A stretch of 57,324 nt of DNA from contig JBOZIK010000001.1 in the NCBI GenBank assembly GCA_051453625.1, positions 284,258,165-284,315,488 of the forward strand, in the 5' to 3' direction. Within the stretch, counting starts at the first letter, position 1; each line of letters opens with the position of its first letter. The notes beneath the pieces were generated by a model that was not told where the DNA came from, ran no database searches, and was given only the letters and a program-made list of their open reading frames with translations. The stretch comes from Welwitschia mirabilis. Its lineage: Eukaryota > Gnetophyta > Gnetopsida > Welwitschiales. Below are positions 44,831-55,879 of the stretch, in pieces. Made by a program: the position numbers and the translations under genes.

Positions 44831-44880
44831 AAACAATGGCTAATTTTTATTGGATTTTGCTAAGAGTTTTTCTAATATCT

Positions 44881-45869
44881 TCATCTAAACGATGTGGAAG
44901 ATGAAGATTTTTCTTATTAAAGTTATCAATAGTGATTAAATATTATTTCAAAATTGAGTTTTTAGGTTTAAACCCATCAAAGTCATCCTTTAGACATATT
45001 CATTGATTAACCCAACTCTCATACAGTGTTGTGATATTGTCACTTTAAGTGTTTCTTATGTATTACACCTTGTAAGGTGTAATTTCCTATTGTGTTGGCT
45101 TTACTAAAAGGAATAATACATGGATCAACCATAAAAATAATTCAAAAGATATTAAGAATGATGTAAAACTATACCGTTCATGATCATTATGATAATCGAG
45201 CATAACTCTTATAATTTTCTCATACACCTATTAAATAAGCATAAAAACATACTTTAAAACCATGTCAAATATGGACAATTTGACCTTACAACATAACCAT
45301 ATACTAAGTATTTGTTACTTCCTAATAAAAAGTGCAAATAATAAGTAGTAAGAAAAATTAACCAAATACATAATCTAATTAATCATAAAAATTACTGTTA
45401 GTAACTTTACCATGTAGGTTCAATATAGTAAATGTAGAGTCCTTGTTTACCTCTTCATTCAAATAATTTGGTAAACAATGGTCAGTTAAATTAGTTTTAA
45501 AACATATTCATCCTCTTAACTCTTTTAGAGCATACATTAGTCTCCATTATGCTTGTAAAAATCATGTATAGTGATTTTGTAATAAGTACTTGATGAAAAA
45601 TGATCATTTTTCTATATTATTCCCTTACTACACATTTGCCTATGATGACAATAAAAAGATGGAATAGTAAATAGTAAAAAATCACTATGAGAAAAATGAC
45701 ATGATAATTAGAAGTTAAAACATGTATGTATATCTATACATATTTATGCTCTTGAGCATAAAAAATTTAATAAATGCATGAAAGATATCATAAAACTTCA
45801 TACAATAGTGATAAAATGCTATTACAATGATTAATTATGATGAAAGAGATCCTAAATGATGCATCAAAA
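44881..45869. other. AT-rich DNA, nothing recognised
   Basis: About 1 kb with no gene. By position it may correspond to 51780-52490 next to the second arm, but I see no firm sequence match. Confidence 0.4.
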
Positions 45870-48800
45870 TTTCATGGAGGTGGTGGTGGTGATGGTGCTT
45901 GCTTCTTATCTGTTAGAAATAAGGAGCTCATATGGTCTCTACATGCTAAATTCAAATCTCTTCATGAAGATCCATTGTGGTACTTTAATTGATATACATC
46001 ACTCTATACTTAATGGTTATTCCTCTTGTCTCTAAGCTATCCATCCTTTAATTTATCTAGTCCTCCATTCTCTACTCCATACCTACAAGAATCTCTTGTA
46101 TTTTCTCAAGGGTAAATCCTCCAGTGACACCTATCATAGGGGAAAATCTATGGAATTGTGCATTCTTTAACTCTTTAGAAACCTAGATGCTTATATTCAC
46201 AAGGTACTCAGTTGTAGTATGTTGATGATACTAAGCTTGTATACCTTATGGCTGAGAGATATCATCCCTATGAAAAATGGCTAAAATGAAGCATGAAAGT
46301 CCTAAAGTTTGTAGAGATTTTATATCTGTCATAGACTATAATATCCTTCAAATGAATGATGTTAAATCCATTTAGTTACCCTAGCCAAAATCTATGGGTG
46401 AGAAATCATATAATGGCTGTTATGGAATGATGAGTTGATATCATGTATCAAGGCCCTGTTGAATATTTCATATGTTGATGATAGATATGTGATAAGAACT
46501 CTAAAGGGATCTCCTATAGCATCCTAGAGTATGCTAAGAAGAGCAAAGTGTGCTTGTCAATCTTTCTTTCCTTTAGATGTATGAATGTAAGTAGTTCTTA
46601 CATCACTCAAACCAATGACCTAGATAATATGCCTACGTAATATGCATATATCCTATCCATTAATCACAGATTTAATAGTATTTATGGGCTTTCCATGATT
46701 TTTGTACTGGACCTATCTATGCATCATGTGATAAAAGACATGGATCTTCTTAGTGTAATATGATTTATAAGAGTTTAAAAGCCATTGCATTTAAAGTTGG
46801 ATCACACACTAATCGATATCTAGTTCTAGCATCTACATAAAGTTATCAAAGTTATCTCCATCCTAATTTATGCATGAATAATTTCCTCTACTCTTACTCC
46901 ACAAAATTTGGCTTATCACACTCCTTATCCCTATGAAGAGGAGATGATCAAAACTCTGCCTTAAAAAAAATTCTTATCCTTAGAAATCTATTAGGCCTAT
47001 GCACATGTCTGTCACCTACTAAACACTTCATGTGAAGTATATACCATAACAAGATATGTCATAAAAATCACTTATATAATGACATAAAAAAATCCAAAAA
47101 ATGTACATTCTAGAGTTAACATTTCTAGAAAAGATCATGAAATACACTCTTATCCTCCTACTAACTAAATTAATTCATCCCAAATTATGTGAAAAATAGG
47201 AAAGAAAAGGAAAGGAGAAAAATAACGATTATATAAAAAATAAGCACATAGATTTCATATGAAAAATTAAGGCTAAAAATAAAAATTTTAAGATAATAGA
47301 AAGGTAAAGCATATAAATCTAGTTATTTTATTATAAGTTCGTTAAATTTCATCTTAAAATGAGAGAAAAAATTAAACTTACGCTAGGAATTATAGTTTCT
47401 AAGGATGTTAAGTTAAAATTACTAATATCTTATAAAATACATAATCAAATCATGAATCTTTTGAATTAAAATGATGATAATGAAAAATTGATGATACTAC
47501 ATGAAAACTACATCTCAAGATGCTTTAAAATTTAATAGATAAGTACAAATAAGATAAGAATAGAAAACACCTCATTTTTGTAGAATAGTGAAAAATCTAA
47601 ATCTAGAATATAGATTGAGAGCAAATGAAGTGTTAGGAAATAGGTGAATAAAGGTAAGCTCAAGTGTGAGTAAGTTCAAGGATTAGAGAGTAGTTAAAAC
47701 AATGAAATTAAAAATAAAAAGAACTAGTCCTAGGTATATTATAGTTATCTAGAAAAAAAGCCAAATTTAAATAAGTGGCACATAATTTTTGTAAATTGAT
47801 TTATGTTGATTTTATCAAAAATCATCCTTCAATTGATTCATCTAGATGATCAAGTGGATGAATCCCTTCTAAGTCAAAAAATAGATAAAAAGAGCCAAAA
47901 AATATTAAAATGTAACTCCTAGAGAATATAAGAGATATTATAGAGTTAAAATTTGAGAAAATAAATTAGAAGATTATGTAATGGTCATGATCCACCTTCA
48001 TCCTCCAAACAAGATATACAGAAAACCTTATTAGACTCAAAAAAAAAAAAAAGAATGAAAGGAAAAAGTTTAGGTGACCTAACAAATTAGGTATTAGGTC
48101 TTAAGTTTTTCCTAGAATGCTTCAAAACCTCACAAATAATAGTAAAGATAACTCAGAAAGGGGTGGAAAAGATTAAATAATAATTAAAGGCTAGTAAAAT
48201 ATAATCAAGGTAAGATAAAGATTAGACCTAGGGCATCAAAGGACTAAAATGCATTCAAATTAAAAGACAAATAAATTATAAGATAAACTATCTTAGCATA
48301 ATACTTAAGAAAATGAGCCAAACATGTAAGGAAAAAGGGGAAATTTACATAGTAGTATTTATCATCGATTAAGAAATAACAAAATGTAAAGTGGATAATA
48401 AAGGGTAAAAGTAATTAATATGATTAAACATAGGTTAGTGTATAAATGATGCAAGTGCTAAAGATGATAAGTAAACCAAGAAATGGTATTGGTCCTACGA
48501 AAGATAAAAATAATTGCAGGAATGAATTTGAGATAGCTAAAATAAATACTAAAAGAGTGAAAAAATGAAAAATGGATATAAAAAAACATGAAAAATCTTA
48601 ATTACTTCATCTTAAATTATAACTGAGTAAGATTTATTAGTATACATTATTGAACTGCTTGATGTTAGAGATGTATGACTTAGTGCTAAACAACATAGAG
48701 CATTATATGATGAAGACAATGATTATGATAGTACTTAATGTTTATCTTGTAAAGTTTTAATGTAGTATTAATGCTATAATCAATTCAATCATTAGTTATG

Positions 48801-49090
48801 ATAGTGTTAAAACCCTTCTAATTCATCATCTAATGACCAATATTCTTAGAAACTCTTACGAAGTCATGGCTTCAGAGTTATGAAAATATAATTCATAAGA
48901 TTTTGAAAAACGCCATTTATTATGATGAGGGGAGTAAAACCACTTTTAAGAGAGTAATAATCCATAAGTAGAAGCTATATCATAACCAAATAACTCTTTG
49001 ATAGAGTTTCCACGACTACCATATCACACTACCAAAGGTCCCTCTTAGGAAAATCTACCTTGGTATGCTTACAATAGTACATCATGAAAT
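45870..49090 (-). repeat. Arm 1: diverged relative of 52500-55410
   Basis: The clearest shared block is 48920-49065 against 55270-55400: both have TTATGATGAGGG-AGTA, GGTAGCTAGG-like antisense text, and ACC-AAAGGT-TC followed by AAAATYTACC-T-GTATG. The order of features is also alike: a denser, coding-like part (45870-46990) then 2 kb of A-rich DNA. On the minus strand 46990-45870 has frames such as VDARTRYRLVCDPTLNAMAF and GVTGGFTLEKIQEILVGME, possibly a decayed relative of the extra ORF at 52500-53575. Probably two copies of the 3' region of one gypsy family. Confidence 0.5.
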
Positions 49091-49429
49091 TTATAATAAT
49101 TATATATATACATAAGTCTTCCTCTCAATTTTGATAATTTATTTTATTAATTAACTTATATTTGTATTTTTTAAAACATTTATTAATTAGTAAAATGATA
49201 AATTAATAAAGTACAAAGCTAAAAACAAGTTTTAAATTTTACATAATTAAGACTTAAACAAAATTAACATAGATATTAAAAAGATCTTCTAGTAACATTC
49301 AGTAGCACTGAGAAGAGCTAGGATTTAGGCTATGAAGGCATTACAAGTAAAGGATTTCATAAGTGAAATGACACTTACCATGGATAGGTAGCACCTTGGG
49401 TGACACATCCTCAACATACCATTACATTC

Positions 49430-51076
49430 TTGTTTTTTTTTTTTTTTTACAAGATTTTTTTTGGGTTCTAGTGGAGTGGAGAAACTATAGAACAAGATTA
49501 GAAGTAATATATTTTCTTCATGAAGTTCTAATAAGCTTCTTTGTGATGAAAATTATTTAAAAACATGTAAGAATGTAGCAGAAGCATTAAAGCCTTATGT
49601 TGATTTCCCTACCTCTCAGGGAGTTTTTTTTTTAAATATAAAATACTGGCATATCATGACCCAAAAAATCCAAAGGAATAGGATTAAGTGGCGTTAAGGC
49701 ATTCAAAGTAGTAGAAGACTCAGTAATAGTAGTAGTAAGAGGAAGTAGGTAACAATTCATAAGTGTGAGGGGTAAGGCAAAAATCAGAAAATAGTAGCTA
49801 AATCTATAAGGAATAAAACCTACACAGATTCACTGGGCGAAGCAAGTAGCAAAGATTCTCAAACTTGGACTTTGGGTTTTGATGAAAGTATTCAATAATT
49901 AGGGTAAAAATTCTATAATTCTATTATAAACACCTCAAAGCATATTTCAAAAATACGTTAATTGGATAATCTTAGTCTTTAGGAGGTCTACCATTCACCA
50001 AAAAAGTTAGATTTTGGTGTGACTAAAAGTTACCAGCCAAATGTAAGTATATTATTTTCATGATGGTTTTTTTAATTTTTTTCTTCTTTAAGACAGTGGG
50101 AGATATGAATAATGCATTCTTGAAAGACCTTATTTTTTTATCCTACAAGGGTTAGCTCTTATGAACTAGTCTCTATTCATCCTAAACAAGGCCAATATAT
50201 TTGATAAGATACTAATATTGATTTGTACTTCAAATTCTCATCTGAAGATATGGTGTTATGACTTTTTAAAGAACTAGGTGATATGATAGATAAGTTTTTC
50301 CATATATATACAAGTAAAAATTATATGATAAGAATGAATTAGCTAGGATGTGTGCTTATATAAGCTTATAAAACTTTATAGCTAGTAAGATTATCTTGGA
50401 TACATAATCGAAAGAATCAATTTCCAATCTAGAAATGAAAAACATCCTCCTCTAATATTCAAAATATGGATCAAATGGACACATAGTGGACACATGCATT
50501 AAAGATGAGAGTAACAAAAAAAAAAAAAAAAAGATAGTAATCAAAAGTAAGGATGGTAAAGGTTGAAGAAGAAGGACATAAGGAACAAGCCTAATTCTAT
50601 TTTGAATAATACACTATTATTTTAGGCAAATAAATTCTACATTCTATTAGAAAAGGAGCTAGAATAATAGCCCCCAGAGATAGTCAAGACACCCTATCAT
50701 GATGAAGATCTAAGAAAATAAGAAGAGCATTACCTTGTGATCTTTGTTATGAATGAAGGAACAAGTAGTACACATGTAGAGTATAGTAAAGATGTAATGA
50801 AAATGAACAAGGCAAAAGTCTTAATAAATCATGTTATGGAAGAAATGGTTTAGCCTAATACATGTAATGGGAAGATAAATAAAGAAATAAGGAACAATAT
50901 TCAAAGTGATAGGCAATCTCAGATCTCTTTTTAACGATAGATTTCTAACATTATAAAGGCTTAGGAAATGGCTAGAAAATTTTTTATCTTTGCAATCTTG
51001 TAAAAGAATGTTTAATTTTTTTAACCTATCATAGGGGAAAAAATTAATGCTATTAAATTAGAAAGGTTTTTCTCCA
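49430..51076 (+). mobile_element. LINE-5: L1-type LINE, 5' part, relative of LINE-3
   Basis: Plus-strand LINE fragment with ORF1 and the very start of ORF2. ORF1 shows GLALMN-type DUF4283 remains near 50150-50260. A knuckle remnant YSKYGSNGHIVDTC lies near 50455-50500; both first Cys are Tyr, while His and the last Cys remain. The endonuclease start HYKGLGNG near 50952 matches LINE-3 (NYKGLGNG). The element runs into a gap at 51077 and is not recognised beyond it. A run of 16 T at 49433-49448 lies at its left edge. Confidence 0.65.
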
Positions 51077-51176
51077 NNNNNNNNNNNNNNNNNNNNNNNN
51101 NNNNNNNNNNNNNNNNNNNNNNNNNNNNNNNNNNNNNNNNNNNNNNNNNNNNNNNNNNNNNNNNNNNNNNNNNNNN
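51077..51176. other. Assembly gap (100 N)
   Basis: A run of 100 N at the right side of LINE-5. Confidence 0.99.
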
Positions 51177-52490
51177 GAGAATTTCTAATGCTAAAAAAGA
51201 TAAATTCAGAGTAAAAAGCAAATGATCTAATTATTACAAACAAAGAAACAAAGACTCTAAAAACAGTAAACACTAATAGATATGGTAAAATCCTAACAAC
51301 CACACAAGAAGGTGCATAACATATGAAAAAAGTTTAGTGAAGTTTGGTAAATAATTATTTTAGATGTTGTCTTACTAGTCATTTGGACATCACAAGAGAC
51401 GATGCATATCATACAGAATCCACATCAGCTGCCAAACTAGTCTAATAAGAAGCATCCTAGTCAACATAAGTTCTTCTATCATCTATACTATCCTCCAGAT
51501 GATAAGGTGGATGATGAACTTTGTAAAAATGCTTCTTATATTAGATCAACCTCTTTGATTATAGAATTCTTTCTTGGGATAAGAAGTATTATAATTTACC
51601 TTAAATGTTATCAAATATAATGAAGATTACATGTTTTTATAATATTTTTCTTAACTCTCCATTATTATCAAAAGTTAGNNNNNNNNNNNNNNNNNNNNNN
51701 NNNNNNNNNNNNNNNNNNNNNNNNNNNNNNNNNNNNNNNNNNNNNNNNNNNNNNNNNNNNNNNNNNNNNNNNNNNNNNGGAACTAAACATAAATTTATCT
51801 AATGTCCTACAAAACTACTCAAAATACCCTATTAAATACATATAATTTGGTAGTGCAACATAGACCCCCACTTAGCCTTATCAGTCCCTATCAGGTAAAC
51901 AACCATGATTGTAAGCCAAATTAACTAAAGATAACTTAACTAGGGAACTATAAAATAAACTTAGAAATAATCTCAAAAATATCAGAATGTAAAACAGAAA
52001 CATAAAAATAGATAGATGAATGCTTTACTTATGCAAAGTAAGTGGCCATACGGTCATCCTAGTGGTTTTCCAAATAATGGAGGGGATGATAGGCTCAAAA
52101 ATTATTCTTAAAAAATAGAAGCCTATGAATTTTTTCAGAAAGATAAACATTAAACTCAGTAAAATTAATTGCCTTCACTCAAATTTCAGTATATCATGAA
52201 AAATAATCATGTGTAACATAAAAAATCATTATCATAAAATATCAAAAATATATAACTAATGTACATAATATCTCAAAACTTAAAGTGGACATAAAAATAA
52301 TACTTAAAAAATGATGTATTTATAACAACATGAGTTTTTAATACAATCCACAAAGGGAAGATACATAATACAATATAAAAAATCACTCCCCTTATCATGC
52401 CAAAATAAATTCCTAATATGTAAAAGTCTTAAGTATAGTGTAGAATATGAAGAATGCTCAGGATCTACAAGGAAATGATAGTTAATGGCT
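51177..52490. other. AT-rich DNA with a further gap, nothing recognised
   Basis: About 1.2 kb of readable sequence around the gap at 51679-51778. No coding sequence or LTR boundary is recognised. Confidence 0.45.
51679..51778. other. Assembly gap (100 N)
   Basis: A run of 100 N. Confidence 0.99.
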
Positions 52491-52499
52491 ATCGTAATA

Positions 52500-53575
52500 G
52501 ATCGTGTGGTCTCATCTCCTTATACACTGATCACCTCTAGGATGTCGATGGTAACACTATGCTCAATGCATAACACATGATTATGTACATTGGTCAGCTA
52601 CTCCTCTATATCCTCTGCTGTAGCTCAAAGATTTAGTCTATAGCCTCTCTAAAACCCTATGAAATATCTACTAAGAGTGTTTAAATCTACTTAATAATAA
52701 TACCAATTGTAGATCTCTTTACCTAAGGTATCTTTACCTCTTCTAAAACTTGTATGCCCAACAAGATAATATCTAAAGATGTATAAGTCTCTGCTCACCC
52801 ATAAGCTTAAGTATACTAAAGCATTTGAACATAGCTAAGAGGAGGCATGGATATTCCAGAGTCTATATCTAATGAGTCTTAATGATTATCTTAAGTCTCC
52901 TCAAAATAAATGTTGGTAGATCCATTTGCTCCCCTTGTCTAAATACTATTAACATTTCTAAATGTGCTACCATGGCATGATTGTTATGGAAGGAAATGCT
53001 GATGTTATGGATTAATCTTTTGTATATAATTTGATAGGCAAATAATAAATGTGCCATCAAAACTCCCTGGCTATCACTAGTAACATCAAATGAAATACCT
53101 AATAATGTTCCATAAGCACGATGCTCCTCTGTATCACCTGCTAAATGAATATGCGTGCTTCTAATGCCATCTATGTTAGTAACTGTAGTGATATGGCTAG
53201 GAAGAATAGATATATTATGCCTACAAATTGTAGTAATAATCATGTTAATTAAGTAGTCAGGAGTATCAAATCACATCTCAATGTGCATGGTGTTATAGAA
53301 CTCTCTGGTCTCAGAGGTGTAATAAACTCCATGTGCATCCACTATCCATCTAAGCTATAAATCTATTAATATTTTGTCTACCTTTAACTCAATCCTACTC
53401 ATAAATCTTCAAAATGTCTCTCGACTTAGATAGAAGCTAATTGAATAGATAGTGATTGAGCCTGTCGGGGTGGCGGATGCATGAGCTCTGCATGCTTATC
53501 ACCATAGGCAGGACTAGTAGGCTTGCCTCATACTATGATACCTTGGCCTATCCTTTAGCCTATCTAACCCATCGT
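52500..53575 (-). pseudogene. Second extra ORF (PF20167-like), probably gypsy-borne
   Basis: On the minus strand a protein of about 350 codons can be traced. It starts near 53575 with a Gly/Gln-rich leader (most Gln now TAG). Then come FMSRIELKVDKILIDL, RWIVDAHGVYYTSETREFYN and DTPDYLINMIITTI. An open stretch (53243-52869) has HIHLAGDTEEHRAYGTLLGI, DSQGVLMAHLLFAYQIIYKR and LEMLIVFRQGEQMDLPTFI. A tail with AYG-AETYTSLDIILLGI continues to about 52500. The REFY motif and the closing MDLPTFIL helix match the putative plant transposon protein family (PF20167), as does the extra ORF of copia B, but the sequences are very different. It lies about 2.3 kb downstream of a same-strand gypsy integrase, so it may be that element's additional ORF. 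Function unknown. Confidence 0.65.
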
Positions 53576-53639
53576 GTATGTAGCCTAATCAATTAAAAAT
53601 GCAAAGTGCGTCATGCAAGATCAAGTGGAAATCACTAAA

Positions 53640-55410
53640 ATGTATCTCGTGTAAATCCCAAAATAATCCAAAAATTTAATTTTTATGTAAAGATCATAAA
53701 AATATGTCCTGTCCCCCCTTAAGAGAATCAATACATCTATATTGCCTAATCATGTAAAGGAAAAAGTGTAAAATGTGAGAAAAATCGAAAAGTATAAAAT
53801 AGGTAGACCCCACACAAGGTCAAAAATAAAAGTGCTTAAATAAAAAATTTAATCCCATAGAAACATATAGATCATCATGCTGATTAATTTATCTATAAGG
53901 ACCAGTGCTTTTTTGGTTATAGTTTTCAAAAAAATAAGTTTCAAAGATAAAAATCTAATTCTACCTCATAAAATACACAAAATCCGATATCTCGCAAGAT
54001 ACTTAATGAAAATAATATTTGTAAGTACCAAATCAAAGAGCATGAAAAATTAATCAATATATGTGAAAACTATGTGCTAAAAGATTAAAAAACAAGAGGA
54101 AAAATAAAAAATAATGAGGGAGAGAAAAACATACCCCATATTGACAAAACTGTTGAAATCTCGCTATCTAGGATGTGAAATTGACTGGTGCAAGATCCAA
54201 AACATTAATGGCCTACCATGATCATGGTTCATGATAGAATAGAGAGATATGACTTAATAATGAAGGAAAAATATGAAAAAAAAGGTTTAGCTATAGTTTT
54301 ATTGCACTATTAATTAGTCGCATCATTCAGATAACAACCCTAGGATAACTATAAAAAAATTCTCAAGTTGTCATCTACTTGGTTGTTTAGATAATAGGAT
54401 GGATGAAAAAACTTAGAAAAAAGTTTTAGAATAATAAAAATGTTAGTTGAATAATTTAGGATCATATATTAGTATAAAAATACTAGAATTTATGAAAAAA
54501 TCTGAAAGATATGGAATGGTGAAGAATCATAACAAATAAGGCTTTAGAATGAGAAAAACTTCCAAAGAATCAAAAGACAAGATGATAAAAATGTACAGAG
54601 TAGGATGAATACTAACAAAAAAAATTGAACAAACATGCTTGAACTAAAAAATTATCATGAAAAATATGTAGAATCCAAAAGACTACAAAGGAACATCATG
54701 AATATTATAAAAAACATGATTTACACATAATAAAATATCATCTAATCAAAATTCCAAAAGAAGTCTAACTTTTTATTAATAAAATAACATGAATGAAAAT
54801 AAAAATAACAAAAAAAAGTCCTAAAAATGATGATGAAAAAGTATAAAAATGACTTTGAAATAACAAACCGAATAATCAAAGAACAAAAAAACAAAAATTC
54901 CCAAGTAGGAACATTAAGAAGATAGCAAACTTGCCATAAATTCTAACCTAGCACAATCCCTCAAAAAGACATCATAAAGCCACTTAAGTAAAGATGCATG
55001 ATAAAATGTATTAACTTCATAAAGTTTCACTCAAAAAGGCAGTAACTATGATGACATCGAAGATCAAGTGGTTTAAATAATAAATGATAAGACCAAAAGC
55101 TACTTAGAAATGAACTCAGTTGCTCACACTACAAAACATATCCAAAACCTTAAAAGTGAAATGATCATATGAGAATACTAAAAGCCTAGGAAATAAGTAA
55201 TGTCACTAATAATACTAGGAATACCATTAATCTCATAGCCTTAAAGTTTTATTAGTACTTTTTATGATGAGGGAAGTACAACCAAATTTAGATAAGTAAG
55301 AACCCATGAATCATGGCTAACTAATCCCTCGTGGAGTTTCCCTAGCTACCAACATTGCCAAAGGTTTCTTTTATAAAAATTTACCCTAGTATGACAGGAC
55401 ATTATGGTAA
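53640..55410 (-). repeat. Arm 2: A-rich region between gypsy integrase and extra ORF
   Basis: Non-coding, A-rich on the plus strand, with no recognised ORF. Its end (55270-55400) matches 48920-49065 of arm 1. By position it is the 3' non-coding part of the minus-strand gypsy element. Confidence 0.5.
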
Positions 55411-55448
55411 CTATGTATTTTAGCATAAATATAATATATTATGGTTAT

Positions 55449-55451
<3 letters not shown>

Positions 55452-55482
<31 letters not shown>
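55452..55482 (+). repeat. (CT)n microsatellite
   Basis: About 31 nt of CT repeat, separate from the copia LTR tracts. Confidence 0.95.
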
Positions 55483-55485
<3 letters not shown>

Positions 55486-55879
55486 ATTTTTATCCCTCAA
55501 ATAATTTCCACATGACCACATACTCAAAAAACTGAAGATGAAGAAGTGAGATGAAAGATAAAAAAGAATAAACCTAAAGAACCAAAAACCTTAGACTATT
55601 AAGAAAAACATAAGAATTAAGGCATCTTTCTTCAAAATAGAGTTCATAGACATGTAAATTTCTAAAGATTGGATAAATCTAATCTTATCACTATAAAATA
55701 CCCAAGTATGAATGCTAGTCATAGAAACTTTATAAATCAAATGCATAAGTTAAGTTAAATATGATCAAGTAACATCATAACATCCACCAAAGGAATTAGT
55801 TAAGAGAGAATTTAGATAATGATCAAGAGGAATTCCTTCTCATTGAGGATAATCTCTAACACAATTGCTTTTATCATGT

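Larger units (their letters stand above)
41941..44880 (+). mobile_element. LINE-4: L1-type LINE, 3' truncated
   Basis: A plus-strand LINE carrying ORF1 and the first half of ORF2. It is lost after the beginning of RT, near 44880. Loss of the 3' part is unusual for normal LINE integration, which truncates the 5' end, so a later deletion or an insertion break is likely. Confidence 0.75.
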
